Shown one piece after another: positions 54,836 through 63,914 of a DNA stretch of 64,000 bases (within the stretch, counting starts at the first letter, position 1; each line of letters starts with the position of its first letter). The position numbers and the translations under genes were made by a program. This DNA comes from JAVDCA01 sp963819385 (GTDB taxonomy: Bacteria; Pseudomonadota; Alphaproteobacteria; Rhizobiales; Xanthobacteraceae), in NCBI GenBank assembly GCA_963819385.1, contig CAWFVV010000002.1, forward strand, positions 434,001-498,000. Reading direction: 5' to 3'. Below the pieces are notes generated by a model. That model was not told the origin of the DNA, ran no database searches, and saw only the letters and a list, made by a program, of their open reading frames with translations.

Positions 54836-54872
54836 GACGACGAACCCGGGGGGCACCGCGAGCCGTGGCAAA

Positions 54873-56327
54873 TTATTCCGCCGGCTGGACGAGGCCGATC
54901 CAGTTCGGACGGCGCATCTCGTGGAAGATGAGTGGGATGCCGCAGAATATCACCGTGCCGACGATCACGAGCGTCACGTAAAGGACGGGTGACCCGACCG
55001 GCAATTGATCGGGCGGGAAGAACGCCACCAAGAAGCTGAACAGCACGCCGACGAAGCCGACGCCCGCCGCCAACCACATGCCCACCAGACCACCCGGCAC
55101 CTTGAACGGCCTTGCGAGACCCGGCTTGCTGTAACGCAGCTTGATGGCGGCCGCATACATCAGCATGTAGGCGATCAGATAGAGGGCGATCGTCATCGCG
55201 GAGACCAGAAAGAAGACGACAGACACATCCTTGATCACGAAATAAAGGCACGACATGACGGTGACCACGATGCCCTGAACCAGAAGGATGTGCGTCGGCA
55301 TGCCGTGAGCATTCGTCGCATGCAGCACTTGCGGAAGCTCGCCATCGTGCGCCGTCGCAAGCAGCCCTTTGCTCGGGCTGCCGAGCCAGGCGAACACGCC
55401 GCTGACGGCCCCGACGCCCACGAGCAGCGACAGCAACGAGGTGAGCCACCCCGCATGCCAGATATCCGTGATCACCGCACCGAACGTGTCGAAGACGGCG
55501 GATTGTAATGAAATCTTTTCATATGGCAGGATCGCCGCGACCGGAATGGCACCAAGCGCGAAAATCAGCAGTGAGATGAACGCACCGACCCCAATCGCGG
55601 CGGGATATCGGCTTGAATTCTTCATTTCGGTCACATACACCGCCTGCGCCTCGACGCCTGCGAATAACAGCACGATGCCGGCGAGGAACGCGACCGTCCC
55701 GAGGCCATGGATCACCGGCCAAAGGCGCGCGCGTCCTGCCTCCGACACCGCTGGATCAGTGAGGTGCTGCCACGCGATCGTGTGCCCCGACGCGACCCAG
55801 TAGCCGAAGAGCGCAAGAAGAACGATGCCGGGAAAGATGGTCCCGATGATGAATGTCCAGTTGGCGACTTTGGCGAAGACCTGTACGCCTTGCAGAACGA
55901 CCAGGGTCGCCAGCCAATAGACGACGATGCAGAAAAGGCCGACGTAGGTTCCGTTCTTCGCGAGATCGGGAAGGCCGATCGTGTAGGCGAGTGCCGCCGC
56001 TCCAAACGTCAACGCGACCGGATACCAGACGACGTTCTGGATCCACTGCAGCCAGATGGCGAGGAAACCCCAGCGAATCCCGAAGGCTTCGCCGACCCAG
56101 TCGTAGATGCCGCCTTTTTTGCTCGCAAAGGCGCCGCCGAGCTCCGCCGAGACCAATGACGCTGGAATGAGATAGAAGACGATGGTGAAGCCCAGATAGG
56201 CGAACATCATCATCTCCTCCTTCGCCAGCAGCGGCAGCCCGCGCAGGCTGGTCACGACCGCCGCCGCTGTCATCAGTCCGATCGAAACGACGCTCAGTGT
56301 CTTCCTGCGATCTTGCGTGGCGGGCAT
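54873..56327 (-). CDS. gadC: Glutamate/GABA antiporter-type APC permease
   Basis: The 484-residue protein has about twelve membrane segments and GadC/APC features: SLRGLPLLAKEEMMMFAYLGFTIVFYLIPASLVSAELGGAFASKKGGIYDWV at the N-terminus and LLFAGVEAQAVYVTEMKNSSRYPAAIGVG. It would exchange external glutamate for GABA. It lies 13 bp downstream of the decarboxylase gene, forming gadBC. The C-terminal cytoplasmic plug typical of E. coli GadC is absent or very short (ends LVQPAE). Start ATG 56327. Confidence 0.88.
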   Translation of the reverse strand: MPATQDRRKTLSVVSIGLMTAAAVVTSLRGLPLLAKEEMMMFAYLGFTIVFYLIPASLVSAELGGAFASKKGGIYDWVGEAFGIRWGFLAIWLQWIQNVVWYPVALTFGAAALAYTIGLPDLAKNGTYVGLFCIVVYWLATLVVLQGVQVFAKVANWTFIIGTIFPGIVLLALFGYWVASGHTIAWQHLTDPAVSEAGRARLWPVIHGLGTVAFLAGIVLLFAGVEAQAVYVTEMKNSSRYPAAIGVGAFISLLIFALGAIPVAAILPYEKISLQSAVFDTFGAVITDIWHAGWLTSLLSLLVGVGAVSGVFAWLGSPSKGLLATAHDGELPQVLHATNAHGMPTHILLVQGIVVTVMSCLYFVIKDVSVVFFLVSAMTIALYLIAYMLMYAAAIKLRYSKPGLARPFKVPGGLVGMWLAAGVGFVGVLFSFLVAFFPPDQLPVGSPVLYVTLVIVGTVIFCGIPLIFHEMRRPNWIGLVQPAE

Positions 56328-56340
56328 GGCAAATTTCCAA

Positions 56341-57804
56341 TCAATCGTTGAGGATAGGCCGAGACGGCGCGTTCGCCGGTCGGGCGGGCAGCTTTTCCTT
56401 GGGCAAGGCATGGTGGGTGAAGGTGGTGCCTTCCGCAGGCGTCAGCGGCTTCACCAACGGATGTTTCTGCAAGTGAGCGATCGAGCGCCGGATATCCTCG
56501 AGCAGCATGTCTGCCATATCGCGGCTGAATCCGTTCCGGATCAGTAGCCGCATGACGACCAGCTCTGAGATATTCGGGAGCATCGTGTAGGCGGCGACCT
56601 GCCAGCCACGCATGCGCAGCCGTTCGGAAAGCTCAAACAGCGTATAGCCTGGCTCGGCGCCAGCCTTGATCGTCCAGGAGACGGCCGGAATGCCTTTGCG
56701 GCTGTCGCCGTCGAACAGCAGCTCGAATGGGCCGATCGTTCCGATCTCGCGCGCGATGAATTGCGCGGTGTCGTAGCCGTTCTGCTGAATGCGGCGATAG
56801 CCTTCACGCCCGAGCCGCAGGAAGAGGTAATATTGTGAAATGATCTGACCGCCCGGTCGCGAAAAATTCAACGCGAATGTCGGCATGTTTCCGCCGAGAT
56901 AGTTGACGTAAAAGATGAGGTCTTCCGGAAGGTCCGCCTTTTCGCGCCAGACCACCCAGCCGACGCCAAGCGGCGCGAGACCGTACTTGTGACCGGATGC
57001 GTTGATCGAGCGAACACGCGGAAGACGAAAATCCCAAATCAGATCGGGTTCGACAAACGGCGCGACGAACCCTCCAGATGCAGCGTCAACGTGGATCGGA
57101 ACGTCCGGCCCCCCGTCGCGCGCGAGACGTTCCAGAGCTGCGGCGACGTCAGCCACGGGCTCATATTGGCAAGTGAAGGTCACCCCGAAGGTCGGCATGA
57201 CGCCGATGGTGTTCTCGTCCACCCGTTTCAACGCCTCATCCGGCGTCATCCCGATGCGTCCGCGTTCCAGCGGGATCTCGCGCAACTCGACGTCGAAGTA
57301 GCGCGCGAATTTATGCCAGCAGACTTGCACCGGACCCGTGACAAGATTCGGCTTGTCCGTCGGCTTGCCGGCCGCTTTCATTCGCGCGCGCCATTTGTGC
57401 TTGAGCGCCAACCCGCCGAGCATGCAGGCTTCGCTTGATCCGGTTGTCGAGCAGCCCGGCGTGGTCGTGGCTTCCGGCGAATGCCACAGGTCGGCAAGAA
57501 TATGGACGCACCGGCTCTCCAGCTCCGCGGTGGCCGGATATTCGTCCTTGTCGATCATGTTCTTGTCGAGGGAGAGATCCATCAATTGATGGATGTCGTC
57601 GTTCAGATACGTCTGACAGAATGTCGCAAGGTTTTGCCGCGCATTGCCGTCGAGGAAAAGCTCGTCGCGCACGAGCGCATGCGCGATATCCGATCGCAGT
57701 CCGCCGTCGGGCATCTGATATTTTGCAACGGGGAGGCCCGTTCCATGTGTCGCATAGATGGCGCCTTCCATGTCGGCGACAATGTCTACCGGCTTGTCGA
57801 GCAT
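56341..57804 (-). CDS. gadB: Glutamate decarboxylase
   Basis: The 487-residue PLP enzyme has the group II decarboxylase core: TTGSSEACMLGGLALKHKWRAR, HVDAASGGFVAPF with D240, and the PLP lysine K273 in SINASGHKYGLAPLGVGWV. It decarboxylates glutamate to GABA, consuming a proton, and with gadC supports acid resistance. The C-terminus (FTHHALPKEKLPARPAN) resembles the pH-responsive tail. ATG 57804 follows 'aaggag'. It heads the two-gene operon. Confidence 0.95.
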   Translation of the reverse strand: MLDKPVDIVADMEGAIYATHGTGLPVAKYQMPDGGLRSDIAHALVRDELFLDGNARQNLATFCQTYLNDDIHQLMDLSLDKNMIDKDEYPATAELESRCVHILADLWHSPEATTTPGCSTTGSSEACMLGGLALKHKWRARMKAAGKPTDKPNLVTGPVQVCWHKFARYFDVELREIPLERGRIGMTPDEALKRVDENTIGVMPTFGVTFTCQYEPVADVAAALERLARDGGPDVPIHVDAASGGFVAPFVEPDLIWDFRLPRVRSINASGHKYGLAPLGVGWVVWREKADLPEDLIFYVNYLGGNMPTFALNFSRPGGQIISQYYLFLRLGREGYRRIQQNGYDTAQFIAREIGTIGPFELLFDGDSRKGIPAVSWTIKAGAEPGYTLFELSERLRMRGWQVAAYTMLPNISELVVMRLLIRNGFSRDMADMLLEDIRRSIAHLQKHPLVKPLTPAEGTTFTHHALPKEKLPARPANAPSRPILND

Positions 57805-58258
57805 GTTGCCGAACTCCTTTTCGCCCCATACCCGCATACAGTGTAGTAAGCGGGTGCGCAGACGACTGTGCAATATCGCTCAGGTAGCTCGGTTTATCCG
57901 ATTTGAGCTTGTCCGCTTACAGAGGCGTAGCGCTCCATTTCCACATGTTTCCATCCGCGCTTGGATGAAAGATGAAACACGGGCGCCAGTCCGCGAAAGC
58001 GCGATGCGCCGGGGCTGCTCACGTAAGCTATCCGGTGGCGAATCGGCAGGATCGCTGGTGAGTGGGGGGTGCTGAAACGATGTTTCAGTCGACATTCTGG
58101 AGCAAAACGCGAACCCCGCCGGCGACGGAGCCTTACCGGGAACACAGGCAAATGCGCCAGCATGTCCAAATGCCAGGATAGTCACGGCTTCGGCTTCGTT
58201 AATCTATTCCGCGCATGTTGGTTCGTGGAACGTAACCCCGCAGAGGACGTTTCTACCC
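57805..58258. other. Intergenic region upstream of gadB and the response regulator
   Basis: This 454-bp gap lies between divergent transcripts and must hold both promoters. It is of mixed composition. I found no clear operator palindrome, RNA gene or small protein. Confidence 0.4.
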
Positions 58259-58696
58259 ATGACCCCCGAGAGTGTTGCTCCCGTAATTCTGGTCGTCGAA
58301 GACGAAGTTTTGGTTCGCTTCGCGGCCGTTGACATGCTCGAAGATGCGGGATTCCGCATCATCGAGGCTGTGAACGGTGACCAGGCGCTCGAATTGCTGG
58401 CAGCGGATTTTGACGTTCAGTTGCTCTTCACTGATATAAACATGCCGGGAGCAACCGACGGCTTGGCGCTGGCGCGACAGGTGCGTGGCCGCTGGCCGCA
58501 CATCGACATCATGGTCGTTTCCGCAAAGCGTCTGGCGCTAACCCAGGAGCTACCGTCCGGTTCTCGGTTCGAGCAGAAGCCATACGCTCCGGACGTGGTC
58601 GTCAGGCATGCTCGTGAATTGACATCCGCCCCGAGAGGACGTCTGCCCGGGGCGTCTCATCTGGAATCTGCGCATCTGGTATCTTCGCAAACGTAG
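58259..58696 (+). CDS. Single-domain response regulator
   Basis: A 145-residue receiver: E14/D15, phosphoacceptor D59 in LFTDI, S88 and K107 in FEQKPY. This is the CheY-like form common next to HisKA_2 kinases (VVEDEVLVRFAAVDMLEDAGF, MPGATDGLALARQV). The kinase gene is convergent and their 3' ends overlap by 95 bp. ATG 58259 is used. The extra 30-residue tail (SAPRGRLPGASHLESAH) is made from the overlap. Confidence 0.85.
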   Translation: MTPESVAPVILVVEDEVLVRFAAVDMLEDAGFRIIEAVNGDQALELLAADFDVQLLFTDINMPGATDGLALARQVRGRWPHIDIMVVSAKRLALTQELPSGSRFEQKPYAPDVVVRHARELTSAPRGRLPGASHLESAHLVSSQT

Positions 58697-59744
58697 CGTG
58701 GGTAACCGATACCGAGGTCCCCTGGGGCCCACTCAAAACGTCAACGCGGGCTTCGAGTTGTTGGGCGAGCGCGTTGACGATGCTCGTGCCCAGGCCCGAT
58801 TTTGGCTGCGCAAAGACACCAACCGGTGCGCCGATCCCGTTGTCCACGACCGAAAGCTTCCAGTTCGGCCCGGCAACGGCGAATCCGACGTCTATCTGCC
58901 GATCGGCTCTATCGTCGGGGAAGGCGTGCTTGAGCGCATTCAGGATGAGTTCTGTGACGATCAAGCCGAGGCTTACGGCCTCCCGCGAGGTCACAGCACC
59001 CGCATCGCTGATCACTTTCAGCGTCGTCGGGCGGTAATCGCCTGTCATCGATGCTTGGAGGCTGTCGCAAAGTTGCGTCAGGTAAGGCGCTATTTCGACC
59101 GGGCCGATGGCTCCGGTAGCATGAAGGTGTTTTTGAACGGCAGCCACCGACATGACACGTTTGTGTGCGTCCTGCAGTTGGACGCGGGTCTCCTCGGAGG
59201 TCACCATCCGCGATTTCATCAGAATGATGGCGGCAATGATTTGCAGGCTATTGCCGACCCGGTGCTCCAGTTCTTCCAGAAGCAAATCCTTCTCTCGCAA
59301 GAGCGCCTCCTGTTTCCGCAACAGGTCCTCCCTTTCGCGCTCGTTCGTACGTCGCGTGGTCACATCTTCGATGCCCAGCAGAAGAGTTGTATGGGAATTG
59401 CTTTCGTAGAAGACCTTGCGTGCATTCAGGAGCATCGTGCGCTTCCCGAGGTCGGGAAAATCACGTTCGACCTCGTAGTCATCCATCACGCCGTGCTCCG
59501 GAACGATCTTTTCCAGCAGCAATCTCAGTCCCGGAATGTCCCATTGACCGTCGCCCAACTCATAAATGAGCTGACCTTGAGTGATGCGCGGAGCAACCTT
59601 GAACGTCCGATAGAATGAGCGGCTGGCAGCAAGTACGCGAAGATCCTTGTCGAGCACGAGAAGCGGTTCCCGGACGGTGTCGACGATCGCCTGCGCGAGC
59701 GTTCCGGCATCGCTGTTGTCGATAAACGGCTGACTATCGCGCAT
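58602..59744 (-). CDS. PAS-HisKA_2 sensor histidine kinase
   Basis: The 380-residue cytoplasmic kinase has a PAS domain (about 20-130, ending GIEDVTTRR), a coiled linker, the HisKA_2 box with H161 in EELEHRVGNSLQII, and a HATPase (TELILNALKHAFPDDR, DNGIG, GLGTSIVNALAQQL). It likely phosphorylates the convergent response regulator. ATG 59744 follows 'aaaggtg'; an ATG at 59765 is in frame. Its last ~30 codons lie opposite the regulator's end. Confidence 0.88.
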   Translation of the reverse strand: MRDSQPFIDNSDAGTLAQAIVDTVREPLLVLDKDLRVLAASRSFYRTFKVAPRITQGQLIYELGDGQWDIPGLRLLLEKIVPEHGVMDDYEVERDFPDLGKRTMLLNARKVFYESNSHTTLLLGIEDVTTRRTNEREREDLLRKQEALLREKDLLLEELEHRVGNSLQIIAAIILMKSRMVTSEETRVQLQDAHKRVMSVAAVQKHLHATGAIGPVEIAPYLTQLCDSLQASMTGDYRPTTLKVISDAGAVTSREAVSLGLIVTELILNALKHAFPDDRADRQIDVGFAVAGPNWKLSVVDNGIGAPVGVFAQPKSGLGTSIVNALAQQLEARVDVLSGPQGTSVSVTHATFAKIPDAQIPDETPRADVLSGRMSIHEHA

Positions 59745-60269
59745 AGCGCACCTTTCGCAGATCACATGCGGCGGTCCGCCCTAGCGACAGCGTTTCTTCC
59801 CGGCGAGTTTTAGAATATCGTCGTTCATTCGGGCACTTTGGCCGCAGTCGACGAGGCGAAGGTTGGACCCATAGAGGAGGCCAAGTCTGTGCAATATTGA
59901 TCACTCAGGAACATGTCCGCGACCGGAGTTGCCGCGTTAGCGGCGGCCTACTGACGAGAGATTATGAGTCGACGTGATGGGTGTATGTACAAAAATAATC
60001 ATCCGCCAAATGTGCCGATGCTGAACGTGTCGGACGTGCTTGAAGATCATGCCTGAAACAACGCACTAAAGCGCGATGACGATTCGAATAAAAGTTATCG
60101 TGCCTTTAGTGGGACCTGTTATCTACACCGGATGACAACGGAACCAGGTGTCCTCTTTTGCTCAGAATTCGGAGCATGGCACGTCGAAGATCGTTCCATC
60201 GCCGACCGGTCTCGCATCAGGCTTCGGCGACTGAGAGTGCTTGAACTCCCGCCTGTTTGGGAGAGTATC
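59745..60269. other. Intergenic region and leader of the zinc-ribbon gene
   Basis: The first 400 bp show no gene. From about 60147 to 60269 the sequence is repeated, at roughly three-quarters identity, at 60624-60744, immediately upstream of the next zinc-ribbon copy; it is therefore part of a duplicated unit and likely holds its promoter. Confidence 0.5.
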
Positions 60270-60491
60270 ATGAGCAATCTGAGGCATCCGCGCGTCGCAT
60301 TGAAACTTGTTCCGACGCCTTGGGCCCAACACATCGTCAGCGCGCCGCCTGTCCTAATCGCCAGCACCAACACGGTGGATTACATCTGCGGCGACTGCGG
60401 CACGGTGCTGATGCACGCGGAGCAGGGACAGGTCCACAATCTCATCATTCATTGTACGGACTGCGGATCGTACAATTCGACGGACCAATAG
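60270..60491 (+). CDS. Small zinc-ribbon protein, copy 2
   Basis: A 73-residue protein with two CxxC pairs, YICGDCGTVL and IHCTDCGSYN, that should bind one zinc. The N-terminal half (VALKLVPTPWAQHIVSAPPVLIAS) is uncharged and shared by all three copies. ATG 60270 has 'gggagag' upstream. It is 86% alike by eye to copy 3 in the C-terminal half, and nearly identical to copy 1 in the first half. The function is unknown; RNA or protein binding is a guess. Confidence 0.75.
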   Translation: MSNLRHPRVALKLVPTPWAQHIVSAPPVLIASTNTVDYICGDCGTVLMHAEQGQVHNLIIHCTDCGSYNSTDQ

Positions 60492-60744
60492 GCCGCCGCA
60501 AAAAACTCAAACCGCCTTCCGCTTGCGGATCGCCTCCGTGGCTGTCGATCGACCGACAATGTCGGATGCCCGTCAGTTCGTTAGCCGAGAGGGCCGCACC
60601 CATGGCCGTGACAAACGAATCCTGGTGTCCTCTTTTGCTCAGATTTCGGAGCACAAGAGGCCGAAGATCGCCATCGTCGGCCAATTCCGTACCAGGCTTC
60701 GGCGACTGAGAGTGCTCATACTCCGGCTTGTTTGGGACAGCATC

Positions 60745-60966
60745 ATGAGCGACCAGAAGCATCCGCGCGTCGCATTGAAAATTGTTCCGACTCTTTGGCC
60801 GCAGCCCGTCATCAGTGCGCCGTCTGTCCAAGTCTCGAGCGCCGACACCGTGGATTACATCTGCGGCAACTGCGGCGCCGTGCTGACGCACGCGGATCAG
60901 GGACAGGGCCACAATCTGATCATCCACTGCACGGAATGCGAATCGCACAATTGGACGGACCAATAG
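60745..60966 (+). CDS. Small zinc-ribbon protein, copy 3
   Basis: A 73-residue paralogue with YICGNCGAVL and IHCTECESHN; the last CxxC glycine is replaced by glutamate. It lies 254 bp after copy 2 with the same leader (tcctcttttgctcag, then cttcggcgactgagagtgct). ATG 60745 follows 'gggacag'. The longer frame from 60523 also has no stop but its extra part equals the noncoding leader of copy 2, so the short form is used. Confidence 0.75.
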   Translation: MSDQKHPRVALKIVPTLWPQPVISAPSVQVSSADTVDYICGNCGAVLTHADQGQGHNLIIHCTECESHNWTDQ

Positions 60967-61546
60967 GGCCGCGTAAGTCGCTTTGGGTCACAACCGGAAA
61001 GGCTCGAAGCGAGCAAAACATTTCCGCTAAGGACTCCAAGACCGGACATGGGCGCGAATGAGTACACGCCCTGGGCGGTTGTTGAGGCGACCGGGCCAGC
61101 GGACAGCACCACGATATGTGGGAATAACGCGCGGCTCTTGCTTGCGCTTTTCCGACAATTGCGCGATGGCTGAAATCCTAGTCTGCCTTTCTGGCGCCCG
61201 GAGCTTCGTGCGGCCCGGGCGCTTTGCGTTTCGGCGCTCCAGGCCCCGCCCATCCATGCAGCCGCCCATGAGCTTGCCGCCGTACAACCTGACGTAAGCG
61301 ATCGCCCGGTTTATTGCCCTGTTTTTCCTGTTTCCGCTCCTGTTATTCGCCTGTTCGGCGCTCCCGCATTTTCCTTCGCAATTTCAAGGACCTTCCCTGT
61401 ATTTGCCGCCATCGGGGCCCTGTAAATCGCCTGTATTTTTTCGACGGGCTTTTGGACCGCCGGACGACACCCCTGTGGTGAGAGAAACCAGAGGATGCCT
61501 CCTTGTATTTTCCTTGTTCTTTACAAGGAGCGCTCGCCGATGACGT
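60967..61546. other. Intergenic region with repeated ACAGG motif
   Basis: This 580-bp gap has no supported gene. In its second half, 61316-61440, the minus strand has seven copies of ACAGG spaced about 10-40 bp apart (plus-strand cctgt). A short 'tccttgt..acaaggag' palindrome occurs at about 61500-61530 near the end of the monooxygenase gene. Confidence 0.45.
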
Positions 61547-62857
61547 TCACGCGTCTACCGGCCCGAGCCCGAGGTGATCGCGCAGCGTCGGCCCTGAATA
61601 ATCCTTGCGATAGAGCCCCCGCCGCTGCAATTCCGGCACCACCTTGTCGACGAAATCGTCGAACGCGCCGGGGAAATAGGCCGGCATGATGATGAAGCCG
61701 TCGGCGAGACGGCCCGTGAACCATTCCTCGAAAACATCGGCGATGCGCGACGGAGTCCCGGTGACCACCCAGTGGCCGCGCGCGGCGGCCGTGAGGTTGT
61801 AGAGATCGCGCAGCGTCATCTTCTCGCGCCGCGCCATCTCGAGCAGCGTCGCCGAGAATGACGTATTGCCGGTGGAGCTCGCCGGCAGATCGGGCACCGG
61901 CGCGTCGAGCGGATAGCCCGAGATGTCGTGGCCGATGCGCCCCGACACCAGCGCCAGCGCATTGGTCGGCGTGAGCCAGCCCTGCAGGCGATCGAGCTGC
62001 TCCTTCGCCTGCTCGTTGGTCTCGCCGACGATCGGCATGACGCCGGGCATGATCGTGACCGCCTCCGGCGCGCGCCCATGCTTCACCACGCGCGCCTTGA
62101 GCCCGTCATAGGCCGCCTTGGCGGCGCCCTGGTCGCCGCTGACCACCGAGAACACGATGTCGGCGGTGCGCGCGGAGAGCTCCTGCCCGGGCACCGAGCC
62201 GCCCGCCTGGATGATGAGCGGGTCGCCCTGCGGGCAGCGCTCGATGTTGAGCGGTCCCCGCACCGAGAAGAAGCGGCCCTTGTGATCGAGCGGGCGCACC
62301 CTGCTCGTATCGAGGAAGAGGCCGCTCGCCTTGTCGGCGACGTGCGCACCGGGCTCCCACGTGTTCCACAGGCCTTTGACCACGTCGACGAACTCGTTGG
62401 CGATCTCGTAGCGCTGGTCGTGCGCATTGAGGTGCTGCTGGCCGAAATTGAGCGCCGCGCGGTCGTGCGCGGTGGTGACCACGTTCCAGGCCACGCGCCC
62501 GCCGCTGATGTGCTGCAGCGTCGCGAAGGCGCGCGCGACGTTGAAGGGCTCGCTGAAGCTCGTCGACACGGTCGCGCCGAGGCCGACGCGTTTCGTCACG
62601 GTGCTCAGGGCGCCGAGCAGGGTCGTCGGCTCGAATCGCGTGACGAAGGACGGGTGGTCGCCCGGGTCCATGAGCAGCGAGTCGGAGATGAAGAACAGGT
62701 CGAACTTGCCACGCTCGGCGATCTGCGCCCCCGCCGCCACCACGGGCCAGCTCGAATTGCTCGCCCAGGCACCGTCATAGCGCCAGCCGGCCGAGTGATT
62801 CCCGGCGCCGATCCAGAACACGCCGAGGTGCATTTGGCGTTTGGAGGGTGCCAGCAT
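61547..62857 (-). CDS. LLM-class flavin monooxygenase (NtaA/SnaA/DszA type)
   Basis: The 436-residue product shows the NtaA/DszA family: KRQMHLGVFWIGAGNHSAGWRYDGAW at the start, AERGKFDLFFISDSL, FEPTTLLGALSTVTKRVGLGATVSTSFSEPFNVARAFATLQHISGGRVAWNVVTT and the QAGGSVPGQELSARTADIVFS. These use FMNH2 to oxidise sulfur or nitrogen compounds such as aminopolycarboxylates or sulfones. ATG 62857 has 'gaggag' 7 bp upstream. It is divergent from a substrate-binding protein gene that could import its substrate. Confidence 0.9.
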   Translation of the reverse strand: MLAPSKRQMHLGVFWIGAGNHSAGWRYDGAWASNSSWPVVAAGAQIAERGKFDLFFISDSLLMDPGDHPSFVTRFEPTTLLGALSTVTKRVGLGATVSTSFSEPFNVARAFATLQHISGGRVAWNVVTTAHDRAALNFGQQHLNAHDQRYEIANEFVDVVKGLWNTWEPGAHVADKASGLFLDTSRVRPLDHKGRFFSVRGPLNIERCPQGDPLIIQAGGSVPGQELSARTADIVFSVVSGDQGAAKAAYDGLKARVVKHGRAPEAVTIMPGVMPIVGETNEQAKEQLDRLQGWLTPTNALALVSGRIGHDISGYPLDAPVPDLPASSTGNTSFSATLLEMARREKMTLRDLYNLTAAARGHWVVTGTPSRIADVFEEWFTGRLADGFIIMPAYFPGAFDDFVDKVVPELQRRGLYRKDYSGPTLRDHLGLGPVDA

Positions 62858-63017
62858 GGTTCGGCTCCTCGCCGGTAAGGCATGGCTGGTCCTCGGGGCC
62901 AGCCTTCGTCGCGGCGCTTTCCGCCTTTGTAACATTTCGGCCGGCGGTCTAAAATGCACCTGTTGCGCGCCGCCAGTTGGCGCGCGGATCGTCCAGCCGA
63001 TGACAAGAGGAATGCCC

Positions 63018-63892
63018 ATGCCGTCCGAAAAGCTCCACGTCGTCAAGATCGCGCCGAACAATCCGGTGTTCGACCTGCCGGTCATCGTCGGCATCGAGGA
63101 AGGGCTGCTTCGCGAAAGCTGGCCTCGACGTGAGCTTCTCGGCAACCTATGCGGACCGCGAGAAGGACACGGCGACGACGCGATTTCATGGCGCGGCTCA
63201 AGGAGAACCAGTTCGATTGCGGCTCGGCCGACAGCTACAATGTGTGCGAATGGGCGAGCATCGACCGCCTCGAGCGCGGCAAGCGCGGCGGCAACATCGC
63301 GGCGCTGCGCGCGGCCGTCGCCGCCCAGGCGATCCTCTCGTTCGACGACGGCCTGCAGACCCCGCGCGACATGGCCGACGTGCCCGTGATGGTGCAGGAG
63401 CTCACCGGCTCGCACTACACGGCGATCCAGATGCTCGAGAGCGCGGTCGGGCGCGAGCACGTCAACATCCAGAAGGGCGGCCTGCCGCAGATGCGCTACG
63501 CGGCGCTCAAGAACCGCACGGCGCGCGCCGTCGCGGTGATGGAGCCGTTCATCAGCCTCGGCCTCAAGGAGGGCGCGCACATCATCGCGGCCTCGTTCTA
63601 CCGCGGCGGCGAGGTGATCGCGGCGGATCTGACGCCCGAGCAGCGCAAGGCCTACTACGACGCCGAGAACGAGGCGGTCGATCTCATCAACGCCGATTTC
63701 TACAAGTATGCTCACCACGTTACGGCGCATGCCAAGGGCGCGCTCAAGCCGAACGAGCTCCTGCGCGCCTTCGTGCACTACAAGCACGTCGACTACTACG
63801 ACGCGACGCTGTTCAACCGCGCCTACGACTGGATGAAGGCGCGCGGCATGAGCGAAGGCCAAAGTCAGCACGCCGCCCTGGTGGTGGGCTGA
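63018..63892 (+). pseudogene. ABC substrate-binding protein, two apparent frameshifts near the start
   Basis: From ATG 63018 the protein reads PSEKLHVVKIAPNNPVFDLP and IVGIEEGLLRK; removing one base near 63114 continues as AGLDVSFSATYADREKDTAT, and one near 63181 as DFMARLKENQFDCGSADSYN, after which the frame is intact to 63892. The body resembles NitT/TauT-type or phthalate-decarboxylase-like periplasmic binding proteins (GLKEGAHIIAASFYRGGEV) and lacks a signal peptide. It is divergent from the LLM monooxygenase. The breaks are single-base gains, so probably sequence errors. Confidence 0.75.
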
Positions 63893-63914
63893 TCGGCAAT
63901 CGACTCCGTTTCCC

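Noticed and set aside
60523..60744. Longer N-terminus for zinc-ribbon copy 3
   Set aside because: The extra codons equal the leader that precedes copy 2, and a good ribosome site precedes ATG 60745.
62858..63871. N-terminal extension of the LLM monooxygenase frame up to 63871
   Set aside because: The extension is antisense to the divergent binding-protein gene; ATG 62857 has a strong ribosome site and begins the family's conserved start.
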